Positions 7,601 to 17,937 of a DNA stretch of 64,000 nucleotides are shown here, piece by piece (positions within the stretch are counted from its first letter, which is position 1; every line of letters begins with the position of its first letter). The notes beneath the pieces were generated by a model. That model ran no database searches. It had not been told where the DNA came from and saw nothing but the letters and a program-made list of their open reading frames with translations. The stretch comes from an uncultured Eubacteriales bacterium (GTDB lineage: Bacteria; Bacillota; Clostridia; Peptostreptococcales; Anaerovoracaceae). The position numbers and the translations under genes were made by a program. The DNA lies in the NCBI GenBank assembly GCA_902798745.1, contig CADBXM010000006.1:1-64000 (forward strand). The letters run 5' to 3'.

Positions 7601-9641
7601 AAGCCCTGTTTTTCTCAGTGATGATATAAGTAAGTTAAAAGGTGTTGGAGCAAAGAAAAAAGAGCAGCTTGAAGCGGCAGGATTGGAGACCGTTCAAGAT
7701 CTGCTCGATTATTATCCTGTAAGATATAAAGACAGAAGAAATGCAGTGAGAGCTATGGATGCTTCCGTAGACAAGGACGCTCTTGTCATTGGGAAACTCA
7801 TCAAAACACAGCTCAGGCCGCTGTCCGGAAGGCGCTCCATGGTGGAATGCACTTTTAGAGACGAAAGCTGCGTGTTTCATGCCGTTTTCTTTAATATGCC
7901 TTATCTGAAGAAATCGCTTTCGATAGGCAGCAATTATACATTGTTCGGCAGGATGAGACTTCGCAACGGTATGAGAGTATGGACAAATCCGGAAATGAGC
8001 AAGGTCGGCTCGGACAGAGATGAGAGAGGGATCATACCGGTATACAGGCATTCTGCCGGACTTACGGATGTCAATCTCCGAAAATGGATTACTGCCGCTC
8101 TTGATTCGGATGAATTGGACGATGATTGGCTGGGCCGGGATCTTATCGATGAGCGCAAGCTTTGCGGAATGAGATTTGCATACAGCAATATCCATTTTCC
8201 GGAAAGTGAGAAACATTATAAAGCTGCAAGATACAGACTTATTTACGATAAGCTGCTCATGTACCAGCTCACAGTAAGAGAGAGCAGAAAACTACTTGAA
8301 GGCAGCGGATATGATTCTTCTATACCTGAAACAGATATCTCAAAATTCTTCGATGCTCTGCCGTTTGAACTTACAGAAGGCCAGCGCGACTGCATAGATG
8401 AAATAATGAAAGATCTGTCATCGACCCGCTCGATGAACAGACTCGTGCAGGGAGATGTTGGTTGCGGTAAGACCGTTGTTGCTGAGGCTGCGATATATCG
8501 TACGGCGATCGCAGGCTATCAGTCAGCTATGATGGTTCCTACCGAGATCCTTGCCAGACAGCACTATAACAGACTGAATACAGATTTGTCTGCTTTTGGA
8601 ATAAGATGTGCGCTTCTTGTCAGTGGCATGAAAGCGGCAGAACGTCGTGAAGTAATAGACGGGATTGCAACCGGAACTATAGATGTTCTAATAGGCACTC
8701 ATGCTGTCATTCAGAAGGACGTAATGTTCAACGATCTCGCTCTTGTTGTGACTGATGAACAGCACAGATTCGGCGTGGCGCAGAGGAAATCTCTTGTAAA
8801 AAAGGGAAGAGGTGTGAATGTATGCGTTATGAGCGCAACGCCTATCCCGAGGACGCTTGCTGCAACGGTTTTTGGCGATATGGACTTCAGCATAATAAGA
8901 TCTCTGCCTGAAGGACGCAAAAAAATAATTACAAGAGCACTGGACGAGAATACGAGAGAGCGGGCGTACATAAGCGTCGGTAACGAGCTAAAAAAAGGCA
9001 ATCGCGTTTACATAATAGCGCCTTCCATCGATACAGATGATGACGACATGCTCTCTGTCGAGAAGCTGTTTGAAGAGATCAAAAAAAGATATCCTGAGAA
9101 CAACGCAGCTCTTCTTCATGGCAGACTTTCGGGTGAAGACAAGACAACGATCATGAAGGATTTTGCTGATGGTAAGGTGCAGATCCTTGTATCAACAATA
9201 GTGATAGAAGTTGGAATAGATGTTCCCGAAGCTACAGTTATTGTGATCGAAAACAGTGAGCGTTTTGGCCTTTCGCAGATGCATCAGTTAAGGGGCAGAG
9301 TAGGAAGATCAGATAAGCAATCCTACTGTTTTGTAATAAATTACAGTAAAAGCGAGACTGCCGTAGCTCGAGCTAAAGCAATGGCCGAGATATCTGACGG
9401 GTTCGAGATAAGTGAGGCGGATTACGAGCTGAGAGGACCCGGCGATGTTATGGGGACCATGCAATCAGGTACTGCCGCGAATGATGTTCTTAAATTATCA
9501 CGATATACTGATATACTTGAGGCAGCCATCACTGATGCAGATAATATAACTAATGATCCGCAACATCTCGGATGCGATATAGTATATGCTTTGGAACGAA
9601 TGCAGCATGTTAGCAGCAATGACAATTCAAATATAATTTAA
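7593..9641 (+). CDS. recG: ATP-dependent DNA helicase RecG
   Basis: Branch-migrating helicase that rescues stalled forks and processes Holliday junctions. An N-terminal wedge/OB region (residues 1-260) has the typical opening LKGVGAKKKEQLEAAGL. The SF2 motor follows, with Walker A GDVGCGKT, the DEQH box (TDEQHRFG), SATPIPRTL, and the C-terminal QMHQLRGRVGRSD motif. The 682 residues match the family. The ATG at 7593 is chosen over the upstream in-frame 7572 because GGAGG at 7576-7580 precedes it and it overlaps the asp23-like stop codon, which suggests translational coupling. Confidence 0.97.
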   Translation: MSESPVFLSDDISKLKGVGAKKKEQLEAAGLETVQDLLDYYPVRYKDRRNAVRAMDASVDKDALVIGKLIKTQLRPLSGRRSMVECTFRDESCVFHAVFFNMPYLKKSLSIGSNYTLFGRMRLRNGMRVWTNPEMSKVGSDRDERGIIPVYRHSAGLTDVNLRKWITAALDSDELDDDWLGRDLIDERKLCGMRFAYSNIHFPESEKHYKAARYRLIYDKLLMYQLTVRESRKLLEGSGYDSSIPETDISKFFDALPFELTEGQRDCIDEIMKDLSSTRSMNRLVQGDVGCGKTVVAEAAIYRTAIAGYQSAMMVPTEILARQHYNRLNTDLSAFGIRCALLVSGMKAAERREVIDGIATGTIDVLIGTHAVIQKDVMFNDLALVVTDEQHRFGVAQRKSLVKKGRGVNVCVMSATPIPRTLAATVFGDMDFSIIRSLPEGRKKIITRALDENTRERAYISVGNELKKGNRVYIIAPSIDTDDDDMLSVEKLFEEIKKRYPENNAALLHGRLSGEDKTTIMKDFADGKVQILVSTIVIEVGIDVPEATVIVIENSERFGLSQMHQLRGRVGRSDKQSYCFVINYSKSETAVARAKAMAEISDGFEISEADYELRGPGDVMGTMQSGTAANDVLKLSRYTDILEAAITDADNITNDPQHLGCDIVYALERMQHVSSNDNSNII

Positions 9642-9642
9642 A

Positions 9643-10194
9643 ATGAAGATAACATCCGGAGAATACAAATACAGAAAAATAGAGGTCCCAAATGGGATAA
9701 GGCCGACTACTGAAAAGGTGAGAGAAGCCATATTCAGCATGATCAATCAATGGATCCCGGGAGCTAATGTTTTTGATATGTTTGCTGGCAGCGGTGCGAT
9801 GGGGCTTGAAGCACTGTCACGTGGAGCAGCAAGATGCGTTTTCTGCGAAGCAAGCAGGGCCAACTTCAAAGTGCTCATTTCCAATATAAACGGTTGCCGG
9901 GCGGGCGAGAGGAGCGTAGTTATCAACAAGGACTATAAGGCAGCTATAGCAAGCCTTGAAGGAGATAAAAAGCTTGATGTAGTTATAATGGACCCGCCAT
10001 ATGATCATACTGAATACTATGTGACCGCAATGGATATGCTACAGGAATATGAGCTTCTTGACGATGGAAGCATAGTGATCTGCGAGCATCTATACGATAA
10101 CAAATTATCCGACTCTTATGGAAAACTAGAAAAGTTAAAGGATAAAAAGTACGGAAGTATAGGAGTTACTGTTTATTTTTACAAAGAGTTTTGA
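9643..10194 (+). CDS. rsmD: 16S rRNA (guanine(966)-N2)-methyltransferase RsmD
   Basis: S-adenosylmethionine-dependent methyltransferase that modifies G966 of 16S rRNA. It shows motif I FDMFAGSGAMGLEALSRGA and the catalytic MDPPYD motif, with the family opening MKITSGEYKYRKIEVP and the early PTTEKVREAIFS segment. At 183 aa it is of standard length. The start lies one base after the recG stop codon without a Shine-Dalgarno site, so translation is probably coupled. The rsmD-coaD order is widely conserved. Confidence 0.96.
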   Translation: MKITSGEYKYRKIEVPNGIRPTTEKVREAIFSMINQWIPGANVFDMFAGSGAMGLEALSRGAARCVFCEASRANFKVLISNINGCRAGERSVVINKDYKAAIASLEGDKKLDVVIMDPPYDHTEYYVTAMDMLQEYELLDDGSIVICEHLYDNKLSDSYGKLEKLKDKKYGSIGVTVYFYKEF

Positions 10195-10223
10195 TAAACT
10201 TTTTCTTCAGGAGGATGCAGGAA

Positions 10224-10745
10224 ATGGAACGCAAAGCTGTTTACGCAGGCTCTTTTGATCCTGTAACCAACGGACATCTTAATATCATCGAAAGAGCAGC
10301 CAAGATGTATGATGAACTGACTGTGGCTATAGTGGTCAATCCAAATAAACCCGGCTTTTTTACAGTAGATGAAAGAGCCGAGATCATGAGTCAGGTCACA
10401 TCTCACATCTCTAATGTCAGAGTAGACACGTTTAGCGGGCTTCTGGCCGATTACGTGAATGCAAACGGGTTTATTGCGTATGTGAGAGGCTTAAGAGCAA
10501 CGACTGATTTCGAGAATGAACTCCAGATGGCTCAGATGAATGCACGTCTTTTTAAGAATAATACGGAGACTGTATTTCTTATGACCGACCCTAAGTATTC
10601 TTTCATCAGTTCGAGTCTCATCAAAGAGGTAGCATCGCTTGGCGGATCCGTAGATGGACTGGTTCCTGATTACGTAGCATTCAGAATAAAAGAACAAGCA
10701 TTAATGCCGGGAATTGATATACTGCACAGGAGGACTCAAATATGA
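10224..10745 (+). CDS. coaD: Phosphopantetheine adenylyltransferase
   Basis: Adenylates 4'-phosphopantetheine to dephospho-CoA, the fourth step of coenzyme A synthesis. The nucleotidyltransferase signature GSFDPVTNGHLNIIERAA is at residues 8-25, and the C-terminal ATP-binding motif SFISSSLIKEVA is present. The family's usual length is about 160-170 aa. The ATG at 10224 is supported by AGGAGG at 10209-10214; upstream in-frame Met codons would add non-conserved residues. The stop overlaps the next gene (ATGA). Confidence 0.96.
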   Translation: MERKAVYAGSFDPVTNGHLNIIERAAKMYDELTVAIVVNPNKPGFFTVDERAEIMSQVTSHISNVRVDTFSGLLADYVNANGFIAYVRGLRATTDFENELQMAQMNARLFKNNTETVFLMTDPKYSFISSSLIKEVASLGGSVDGLVPDYVAFRIKEQALMPGIDILHRRTQI

Positions 10746-11329
10746 ATGACGACAGCATTAAATTAATGTCACTGCTTGAGGAACTTGAAGATCTTATCGT
10801 ATCTTCAAGCAAGATGCCTTTTTCGGAAAAAGGTATCATAGATCTTGATGTGGCTCAGAAGATCATAGAAGACATCCGTAACAATCTGCCTCGCGATATC
10901 CAGCAGGCGAGATGGCTCGATCAGGAAAGAGATCGTATCATCAGCGATGCCAAAAAGGAATACAACAGGATGATCAATGAGGCCAGAGAACAGGTCGAGT
11001 ATCTTGTAAATAACAACAATATATATAAAGACGCACAGAAAAGAGCTGACGCGATCCTCAGAGAAGCTGAGAATCATGCCAATTACATGAAGTACAGATC
11101 ATATGAGTATATCGATCAGCTTCTCTATGACATGCAGACGGATATCGCCAGTGTCGGCAGCCAGTATATCGATCCGATGACGGAATACTTTAACCAGATG
11201 CTCGGCAATATCAATGCCAGAGTCAATCAGAATCGTCAGGAGATGAAGACTCTTGCTGAAAGAGTCCAGCTCGGAGAACAGCCTGCAGAAGAACAACCTG
11301 CACCTGCTCCTGAGGAAGAAGAGTATTAG
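10742..11329 (+). CDS. Coiled-coil protein of the coaD neighbourhood, unknown function
   Basis: A 195-residue soluble protein made almost wholly of charged amphipathic helix. The central part (about 55-120: LDQERDRIISDAKKEYNRMINEAREQVEYLV) resembles the stalk of DivIVA or ATPase b-subunit-like proteins, which is why homologues are often loosely annotated as ATPase. There is no ATP-binding motif. The end is a Glu/Pro/Ala tail. It starts on an ATGA overlap with coaD and has AGGAGG upstream. A gene of this type next to coaD is common in Clostridia. A scaffold or cell-division role is possible but not shown. Confidence 0.7.
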   Translation: MNDDSIKLMSLLEELEDLIVSSSKMPFSEKGIIDLDVAQKIIEDIRNNLPRDIQQARWLDQERDRIISDAKKEYNRMINEAREQVEYLVNNNNIYKDAQKRADAILREAENHANYMKYRSYEYIDQLLYDMQTDIASVGSQYIDPMTEYFNQMLGNINARVNQNRQEMKTLAERVQLGEQPAEEQPAPAPEEEEY

Positions 11330-11375
11330 ATCATAAACTGCAGGAGACTATTCCCGCTCAATAGTTTTGTTATGT

Positions 11376-11418
11376 AAATATAGGGGGTCGCGAATCAGCA
11401 GACTCTCTATATTTTTAC
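11376..11418 (+). terminator. Hairpin between the coiled-coil gene and tmcAL
   Basis: An 8-bp inverted repeat (AAATATAG at 11376-11383 with CTATATTT at 11407-11414) runs into a short T run. A weaker hairpin (11347-11365, ACTATT/AATAGT) precedes it. Together they suggest a terminator or attenuator, but the A/T-rich stems are weak. Confidence 0.4.
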
Positions 11419-11449
11419 AATCCTATAATTGTTCAGGAGCCAAATATTA

Positions 11450-12682
11450 ATGAAAATAGCAGGGATCACAGCAGAATATAACCCTCTTCATAACGGGCAT
11501 TTATATCACATCGCTGAAACGCGGAGACAAACGGGATGTGATGCCATTGTCGTTGCTATGAGCGGAGATTTCGTACAGAGGGGAGAACCTGCAATGATCG
11601 ACAAATGGTTGAGAGCCAAGCATGCTCTTAAGGCCGGAGCTGATCTTATCGTTGAGATCCCTACTCTTTTTTGTCTGGGAAATGCCTCGCAATATGCTTC
11701 CGCCGGTGTTTGCATACTTGAATCACTCGGTTGCAGCGTTATCTCATTTGGGAGCGGTTCCGGGGACATAAAGACCATATCGGAAGTTGCCGGTGTGTTG
11801 GCTGAGAATAGAGAGAGGATAAGGTCATACATATCCGAAAAGACAAAAGAGGGTAAGAGTTATCCTGCTGCAAGAATGGAAGCTTATAAGGATATCAGGT
11901 CGGGAATTACGAGCAAAGAATCCCTTGAGAAAGAACTCGCGGTTTTAAGCGAACCGAATGATATTCTCGCGATCGAATATGTTTCTAATATGGAAAGATC
12001 AAAGCCTTTGGCCATAAAAAGGCAAGGAGCATACCATGAAGATGATGAGAGCGAGCAGTCGGGCTACAGGAGCGCCGAGTACATCAGACAAATAATAGAA
12101 ACTGAGAGTAATGCTTGCGGAGCGATCAATAAAGATGTTCCTGAATATGTAAGTGATTCTCTCGGCATCGTCAGACCGGTCTTTCCTGACAACTGCTTCG
12201 AGATCCTGAAGTTCGCGATACTTTCTACCGATGCTGAAACAATAGACAAATGCCCGTCAGGCGGAGAAGGGCTGGGTAATCTCATAAAGACAACAATCAA
12301 AGAAGCCGGCAACTATGAGGAGCTGGTACTCAAGGTGAAATCCAAAAGATACACTTATACAAGGATATCAAGACTTTGCATGCAGATAATGCTCGGCATT
12401 TCAAGAGAGAAGTATTCCTTCGATGGACCTGAATATATCAGGATACTCGGTCATAATGAAAAGGGCAGAGAACTGCTTGCAGCAATCAGAACTGCTTCAA
12501 AAGATGATGGATCAGGATGTTTGCCTATGATCACGAATATCAATAAGGAAAGTAAAAAACTCAACAGCACTGCTCTTGATCATCTATTTCTGGATATACA
12601 TGCAAGCGAGGTATATCATCTCATCTCGCGTGATGACTCACCTGAACATGCAGAGCAGCGTATGAGACCGGTGATTATATAA
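11450..12682 (+). CDS. tmcAL: tRNA(Met) cytidine acetate ligase (TmcAL/YlbM)
   Basis: Uses acetate and ATP to form N4-acetylcytidine at the wobble base of elongator tRNA-Met. It has the N-terminal nucleotidyltransferase fold with GITAEYNPLHNGHLYHI (the HxGH-type motif) and VAMSGDFVQRGEPAMIDKW, typical of YlbM. The 410 residues match the family. The ATG at 11450 is chosen because the family begins exactly at MKIAGI and CAGGAG lies about 10 bases upstream; the TTG at 11429 would add seven non-conserved residues. Confidence 0.93.
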   Translation: MKIAGITAEYNPLHNGHLYHIAETRRQTGCDAIVVAMSGDFVQRGEPAMIDKWLRAKHALKAGADLIVEIPTLFCLGNASQYASAGVCILESLGCSVISFGSGSGDIKTISEVAGVLAENRERIRSYISEKTKEGKSYPAARMEAYKDIRSGITSKESLEKELAVLSEPNDILAIEYVSNMERSKPLAIKRQGAYHEDDESEQSGYRSAEYIRQIIETESNACGAINKDVPEYVSDSLGIVRPVFPDNCFEILKFAILSTDAETIDKCPSGGEGLGNLIKTTIKEAGNYEELVLKVKSKRYTYTRISRLCMQIMLGISREKYSFDGPEYIRILGHNEKGRELLAAIRTASKDDGSGCLPMITNINKESKKLNSTALDHLFLDIHASEVYHLISRDDSPEHAEQRMRPVII

Positions 12683-12701
12683 AAAAACAGGCTTACGCCT
12701 G
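12681..12701 (-). terminator. Terminator of the tRNA-Pro gene
   Basis: Read on the minus strand, CAGGC-GTAA-GCCTG is followed by seven T, immediately 3' of the tRNA CCA end. The plus strand has no T run after the hairpin, so it serves the tRNA rather than tmcAL. Confidence 0.8.
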
Positions 12702-12707
12702 CTATGC

Positions 12708-12784
12708 TGGTCGGGGTGACATGATTCGAACATGCGACCTCTTCGTCCCGAACGAAGCGCTCTACCAAGCTGAGCCACACCCCG
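12708..12784 (-). tRNA. tRNA-Pro (anticodon CGG)
   Basis: The minus strand folds as a complete cloverleaf: acceptor CGGGGTG paired with CACCCCG, D stem GCTC/GAGC, anticodon stem CTTCG/CGAAG with loop TTCGGGA (anticodon CGG), T arm with TTCGAAT, discriminator A and encoded CCA. It is 77 nt long including CCA. The gene reads proline CCG codons and stands between tmcAL and rpmF on the opposite strand. Confidence 0.95.
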
Positions 12785-12891
12785 TTATTCACAACACGTC
12801 TAATTTAGCACAAACCGATCTCTAAATCCATAAATTTTTAAAATTTCATTCGTCAAGGTGAGAAAAACCCGAAAATACATTTCTAAATCCG

Positions 12892-12920
12892 TTGACATTC
12901 AGTATTTCCATGAATATAAT
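12892..12920 (+). promoter_or_regulatory. rpmF promoter
   Basis: Near-consensus sigma-A promoter: TTGACA (12892-12897), 17-bp spacer, TATAAT (12915-12920), about 65 bases upstream of the L32 start. Confidence 0.8.
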
Positions 12921-12986
12921 TTATCGGTGCGACAAGGAATATACGAAGCAACAAACCAGGAATGAACATACAAGGAGGTGTCAGAA

Positions 12987-13166
12987 GTGGCAGTACCTAA
13001 AAGGAAAACATCGCAGGCAAAGACAAGCGGCAGAAAAGCTGCTAACATGAAGAAGGCTATGCCGGGACTTTCGATCTGTCCTCAGTGCCATGAGCCTAAG
13101 CTTCCGCACAGAGTTTGCCCGACCTGTGGATACTATGACGGAAAAGACGTTGTAAACGCAGACTGA
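12987..13166 (+). CDS. rpmF: 50S ribosomal protein L32, zinc-binding form
   Basis: Large-subunit ribosomal protein of 59 residues with the canonical opening [11 protein letters not shown] and the zinc motif CPQC ... CPTCG. The GTG at 12987 is chosen because L32 begins MAVPKRK and AAGGAGGTG (12972-12980) is correctly spaced; the GTG at 12978 overlaps the Shine-Dalgarno itself. The DUF177 gene (yceD) usually found upstream of rpmF is absent, and the gene has its own promoter. Confidence 0.96.
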   Translation: MAVPKRKTSQAKTSGRKAANMKKAMPGLSICPQCHEPKLPHRVCPTCGYYDGKDVVNAD

Positions 13167-13194
13167 TCTGCTTAACGAAAGAAGAGCATTGACA

Positions 13195-13214
13195 AAGTCC
13201 CTTAGGGGGCTTTT
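13195..13214 (+). terminator. rpmF terminator
   Basis: AAGTCCC, TTA loop, GGGGGCTT hairpin followed by TTTTCTTTTGC and more T, 28 bases after the rpmF stop. Confidence 0.7.
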
Positions 13215-13274
13215 CTTTTGCTTTTTTTGATTAACATACATGCGCATCAAAGCGATAAAATTTCCCCAAAATCG

Positions 13275-13302
13275 TTACAAAATCAACATATTGTGGTATA
13301 AT
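13275..13302 (+). promoter_or_regulatory. ftsK promoter
   Basis: TTACAA (13275-13280) and TATAAT (13297-13302) with a 16-bp spacer, 40 bases before the ATG. Probably drives ftsK-rimO-pgsA-cinA. Confidence 0.55.
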
Positions 13303-13342
13303 TTATCGAATTTATACAGTATATGCGAAACAGGGAGTATCA

Positions 13343-16300
13343 ATGGCACAACAAGATAATAGTAAGACAACACAGAAAAGGGGACCGGGCAGACCACCCG
13401 GCAGCAAGAACAAGCCTAAAGAATCGTCGGCGAAATCAGCTAACCCTACAAAAAAAGAAGTGATAGACGAGATGCAGAGAAGAAGCGATCGTGACAGACG
13501 TAATCTCGATGTCATCTGGAGTATCACTTTACTTGCCATTGGTTTATTCCTTTTCTTTACAGTTGTAATGGACTCCACAGGCAGCTTCGGCATGAAAGTA
13601 CATGATATCTGTCTCGGACTTTTTGGGGTCATGGCCTTTGTGCTGCCGTTTCTCGTGTTCCTCTTCGCTGCGCTTTTAATGGCGGGCAAATTGCAGCATA
13701 TTGGAGCAAGGACTACTATCTTCAGTATTCTCATATTTATTAATATGTGCATACTGAATTCCTACAGATTTATTGACATTGCCAATCTTAAATATGGCTT
13801 CGGAGATATTGTCGATTACTATCTTGAAGGTGTCGGTAGAACAAGCGGCGGAGTCTTTGGTATGGAGATCGGATCCATACTTGCAAAACTATTTGGGATG
13901 CCGGGTCTATTGATCATTTCCATATCAGTTTTGATAATATCCATATTCCTTGTTGCTAATTCTCCGATCTCAAGGTTTTTCGAAGGCCTGGGAAAGAAGA
14001 GCCGTGCACGCAGATTTGCAAAAGAACTCGACGATGAAGAAAAGAGGATCAAGGTAGACGAATCTGTCGCTGCTGCAAAGTCAGGAAATGTATCCATCAG
14101 TGCTCCGATCGACAATCCCTCCGATTCCGGCGAAAAAGGTTCATTTTGGAAATCGATCCTTAACGGCATCATGCGGGATGATAATCCTGCGGAGGAATCA
14201 ACTCCGGCAGCTCCTGCAGTTACAAATGATATCCCTAAACCTCTCGGAGTATTGGAAGATAAGGATATAGATTATACTCAGGTAATGTCTTCTCCGATAG
14301 AGACGCATAAAGAACCTGGCGCAAAAGGTACTTTGTTCGGCAAGATCAAAGGCTACTTCGCGGGTATAGACTCACAGACAGGAGTCAAGTATACCGAGAG
14401 CGCACTTAGGGCAGCAGAGGATGCATCCAAAGAAGAGTCAAGAGTCATAAAAGGGAAATCCGGTACAGTTGGTATGGACGGTGTAAGGCCTTCTGACAGA
14501 AGTATTTATTCTGAAGAAAGAGACTTCGAAAAGGGCGAAGAGGATTACGGATACAAGAGAAGGTCCGATGCCAACAAATCAAGTGTGAAAAAGGGATATG
14601 GCCTCGGAGATCCTGAGGAGATCGAGCATTCCGGATCATACGGCCTTGACGGACACGAAAGATCGGGTGGAAGCAAAAGAGCATCATCAACCGGCGAAGG
14701 TGTAAAAGACATGGCTTCAGGTGCTGCAGCTGCTATTAGTCTTGCGGAAAAAGATCCATCGAAGAAAAGTCGAGACAAGAAAACTGTATCCAATAATAAG
14801 GCCGATAATACAGCAAATGAAAAAGATAAAGCGGAAGAACAGGCGCTTGTCAACGCTTTTGAGGCTTCAACAGATGATTTCAGATACGAGTTCCCGCCAA
14901 TCAGTCTTCTTAAAAAAGATGCCGGTTCCAAGCAGCTCATGAATGATATACAGCTGGAGGAAAGGGCAGAACTTCTTGAAAAGACTTTGAACGATTTCGG
15001 AGTGGACGCTAAAGTGCTCACTGTCACACAGGGCGCTTCGGTCACCAGATATGAAGTGCAGCCTGCAACCGGCGTAAAGGTCGCAAGCATCACAAGACTC
15101 GCGGATGATATCGCGCTTAATCTAAGAGCAAAGAGCATACGTATAGAAGCGCCTATACCAGGCAAAGCTGCCGTAGGAATAGAGGTAGAAAACGACAAGC
15201 CTTCGCCTGTTCTGATACGAGATCTTATCGATTCAGAAGAGTTCATGGAAGCTTCTTCGATAATAGAGTTCGTCGTTGGAAAAGATATATCGGGCAATAA
15301 TATAGTAGCCGATCTCAAAGAAATGCCGCATCTCCTAATAGCAGGAGCAACCGGTTCGGGTAAGTCTGTGTGCATCAATTCGATAATAACGAGTTTCCTG
15401 TACAAGGCAAGGCCATCTGAGCTCAAGCTAATCATGATCGACCCGAAAGTCGTTGAACTAGGCAATTACAACGGCATACCTCATATGATGACTCCGGTCG
15501 TAACCGATCCGCGAAAAGCTGCAAGAGCACTTGCCATCGCTGTCGAAGAGATGGATAAGCGATACGAGGCTTTTGCTGAGAATAACGTAAAGGATCTCGA
15601 ATCGTATAACGAGCTCATGAGGGTCGACCAGAGATACGCAGACTGCAAGCCTCAAATAGTCATAATTATAGATGAGCTTGCCGACCTTATGATGGCTTCT
15701 CCATCAGAGGTAGAAAATTCCATTTGCCGTTTGGCTCAAAAAGCTCGTGCTGCTGGAATGCACCTTATCGTTGCGACACAGAGGCCTTCAGTCGATGTAG
15801 TTACCGGTCTGATCAAGGCGAATATACCTTCACGTATCGCGTTTAGCGTGGCTTCGCAGTTCGACTCTCGAACGATTCTCGACATGGCCGGCGCAGAAAA
15901 ACTGCTTGGCAAAGGAGATATGCTGTTCTCACCTGTAGGTTCCACTAAACCATACAGAGTGCAGGGGCCGTTCATATCTGAGAAAGAGATCGAAAAAGTG
16001 ATCAGATTCGTAAAGAAGGAAGGCGGCAATCCTGAATACGATGAGGAATTAAAGAGCGCGATCGAAAATGCTGACAAGAAGAATTCAAGTGAGCCTCAAG
16101 ATGAGCTTACTGAAGACGCCATAGCATTTATCTTCAAATCCAAACAGGCTTCTGTTTCAATGCTCCAGAGAAGATTCAGAATAGGCTATAACAGGGCGGC
16201 GAGGATCATAGATGAGATCGAAGAAAAGGGCATTATAGGGCCTTCTGACGGTTCAAGACCAAGACAGCTACTGATAACTGAAGAGGAATACTACGGAGGT

Positions 16301-16546
16301 TACAGCGATGGGGATGAGAAAGATCTTGTTGAAGGGTATGAAGGCGTCCAAGAAGATCCGCAAGTCGTACAGAAAAGCGAAGAAAGCGGTGGATACAGCT
16401 TCGAAACTGGAGGAACGGAGGAGGAGCCTCAAGAACAGATAAAAACAGATAAACTTTCAAACACACAGGCAATGAATTCCTTTAATTCACTCCCTGAATC
16501 TGTGAGGCGGGCCGTAATGGATGCCGACAACGAGGACAGTTATTGA
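13343..16546 (+). CDS. ftsK: DNA translocase FtsK/SpoIIIE
   Basis: Septum-located, ATP-driven DNA pump that clears chromosome from the closing division septum. The first 30 residues hold an AT-hook-like motif ([13 protein letters not shown]), then come four membrane helices (about residues 52-200), a long charged linker (about 215-520), the RecA-like motor with Walker [13 protein letters not shown] near residue 670 and Walker [12 protein letters not shown], and a C-terminal winged-helix gamma domain ([23 protein letters not shown]) that reads polar DNA motifs. At 1067 aa it is longer than SpoIIIE of Bacillus because of the linker. The stop lies just before the rimO start. Confidence 0.95.
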   Translation: MAQQDNSKTTQKRGPGRPPGSKNKPKESSAKSANPTKKEVIDEMQRRSDRDRRNLDVIWSITLLAIGLFLFFTVVMDSTGSFGMKVHDICLGLFGVMAFVLPFLVFLFAALLMAGKLQHIGARTTIFSILIFINMCILNSYRFIDIANLKYGFGDIVDYYLEGVGRTSGGVFGMEIGSILAKLFGMPGLLIISISVLIISIFLVANSPISRFFEGLGKKSRARRFAKELDDEEKRIKVDESVAAAKSGNVSISAPIDNPSDSGEKGSFWKSILNGIMRDDNPAEESTPAAPAVTNDIPKPLGVLEDKDIDYTQVMSSPIETHKEPGAKGTLFGKIKGYFAGIDSQTGVKYTESALRAAEDASKEESRVIKGKSGTVGMDGVRPSDRSIYSEERDFEKGEEDYGYKRRSDANKSSVKKGYGLGDPEEIEHSGSYGLDGHERSGGSKRASSTGEGVKDMASGAAAAISLAEKDPSKKSRDKKTVSNNKADNTANEKDKAEEQALVNAFEASTDDFRYEFPPISLLKKDAGSKQLMNDIQLEERAELLEKTLNDFGVDAKVLTVTQGASVTRYEVQPATGVKVASITRLADDIALNLRAKSIRIEAPIPGKAAVGIEVENDKPSPVLIRDLIDSEEFMEASSIIEFVVGKDISGNNIVADLKEMPHLLIAGATGSGKSVCINSIITSFLYKARPSELKLIMIDPKVVELGNYNGIPHMMTPVVTDPRKAARALAIAVEEMDKRYEAFAENNVKDLESYNELMRVDQRYADCKPQIVIIIDELADLMMASPSEVENSICRLAQKARAAGMHLIVATQRPSVDVVTGLIKANIPSRIAFSVASQFDSRTILDMAGAEKLLGKGDMLFSPVGSTKPYRVQGPFISEKEIEKVIRFVKKEGGNPEYDEELKSAIENADKKNSSEPQDELTEDAIAFIFKSKQASVSMLQRRFRIGYNRAARIIDEIEEKGIIGPSDGSRPRQLLITEEEYYGGYSDGDEKDLVEGYEGVQEDPQVVQKSEESGGYSFETGGTEEEPQEQIKTDKLSNTQAMNSFNSLPESVRRAVMDADNEDSY

Positions 16547-16548
16547 TA

Positions 16549-17922
16549 ATGAAAATATATATCGACACGCTCGGATGCGCTAAAAATGAATATGATTCAC
16601 AGGTGCTTGCAGCCTCTTTGATCGATAGGGGCTGCGTTATTACTGATGACGCGAACGAGGCAGATGTGTTGATAGTCAACACCTGCGGTTTTATTAATGA
16701 CGCAAAGAAAGAATCAATTGAACGGATCTTACAGCTTTCGGAGGAGTATATAGGAAGAAAGAAGCTGGTTGTGACCGGCTGCCTGTCCGAAAGGTATCAC
16801 AAGGAGCTTGCTGAGGAGATACCGGAAGTCGATATGTTCTTCGGAGTAAATGACTACGACAGCATACCCGATATATTGCTCGGAGAAGGCACGGAGAAAC
16901 TCAAGCAGGCGAACGGACCAGCTGCACAAAGCAACGACTATGTAGGCGACCTGCTCGATGAGCTTCCTTACAGAAAACGAGATTTTCTTCAATATGATAC
17001 AAAAGAGTATGGCCATTACGGTTACCTCAAGATAGCAGAAGGATGCAACAATGCATGCAGCTTTTGCGCGATACCGCTTATCAGGGGATCATACAGATCT
17101 AAGAAGATAGAGGATTGCATCAAAGAAGCCGAAGATATGGCTGCCGCAGGCATCAAAGAACTAATACTGATAGCGCAAGATACCTCGCAATACGGACGTG
17201 ATTTGTATGGGGAATACAGGCTTCCGGAACTACTGCGACGTCTATGCGGTATAGAAGGCATAGAGTGGATCAGATTGATGTATGTTTACGATAATTCTAT
17301 TACTGATGAGCTGATAGATGTTATCGCAAACGAAGACAAAATCTGCAAATATATAGACATGCCGATACAGCATATATCGGATAATGTTCTTCACAGAATG
17401 AGAAGACAGTCTACAGGAGGTTCCATAAAGTCTGTGATATTAAAACTCAGGGAAAGGATACCTGATGTCCATATCCGCACGACTCTGCTCGTGGGATTCC
17501 CGGGGGAAAGCGAGTCAGACCTTGCCGAACTTCTTGAATTTATTGATACTTCGGATATAGACAGGCTCGGAGCATTTGCTTTTTCCGATGAGGAAGGCAC
17601 TCCATCATTCGAGCTTGATGGTAAAGTCGGCGATGATGAGGCTTCTGCAAGGAGAGACCTCGTCATGGAACATCAGCTTGCTATCAGTGAGAAGCTAAAT
17701 GAAGCAAAGATTGGCAACGTGTATGAGGTCATGATCGATGGGCGGCTCGAGCTTGATGCCGGTGACGATCTGAAAGTGTATGAAGCCAGGACACGCTATG
17801 ATGCTCCTGAGATCGATTGCAGCGTTACTGTTTTTTCGAAAAATTATCTGAAACCCGGAGACATTGTCAATGTCAGAATAACGGAAGCCTACGAGTATGA
17901 TCTCGAAGGAATGCAAATATAG
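16549..17922 (+). CDS. rimO: Ribosomal protein S12 methylthiotransferase RimO
   Basis: Radical SAM enzyme that adds a methylthio group to the conserved aspartate of ribosomal protein S12. It has an N-terminal UPF0004 domain with the Cys ligands of the auxiliary cluster (TLGCAKNEYDSQ, NTCGFI), a radical SAM domain with EGCNNACSFCAIPLIRG (about residues 164-181), and a C-terminal TRAM domain. The CAIPLIRG form favours RimO over MiaB, as does the ftsK-rimO-pgsA-cinA-recA order. The ATG at 16549 lies 2 bases after the ftsK stop; an in-frame TTG at 16543 is less likely. Confidence 0.92.
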   Translation: MKIYIDTLGCAKNEYDSQVLAASLIDRGCVITDDANEADVLIVNTCGFINDAKKESIERILQLSEEYIGRKKLVVTGCLSERYHKELAEEIPEVDMFFGVNDYDSIPDILLGEGTEKLKQANGPAAQSNDYVGDLLDELPYRKRDFLQYDTKEYGHYGYLKIAEGCNNACSFCAIPLIRGSYRSKKIEDCIKEAEDMAAAGIKELILIAQDTSQYGRDLYGEYRLPELLRRLCGIEGIEWIRLMYVYDNSITDELIDVIANEDKICKYIDMPIQHISDNVLHRMRRQSTGGSIKSVILKLRERIPDVHIRTTLLVGFPGESESDLAELLEFIDTSDIDRLGAFAFSDEEGTPSFELDGKVGDDEASARRDLVMEHQLAISEKLNEAKIGNVYEVMIDGRLELDAGDDLKVYEARTRYDAPEIDCSVTVFSKNYLKPGDIVNVRITEAYEYDLEGMQI

Positions 17923-17937
17923 GAGGCAAAAGTAAAC

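Noticed and set aside
14545-15465. A 306-codon minus-strand reading frame inside ftsK
   Set aside because: Antisense shadow of a clearly coding gene; composition Ser/Leu/Ala-rich and no homologous features.
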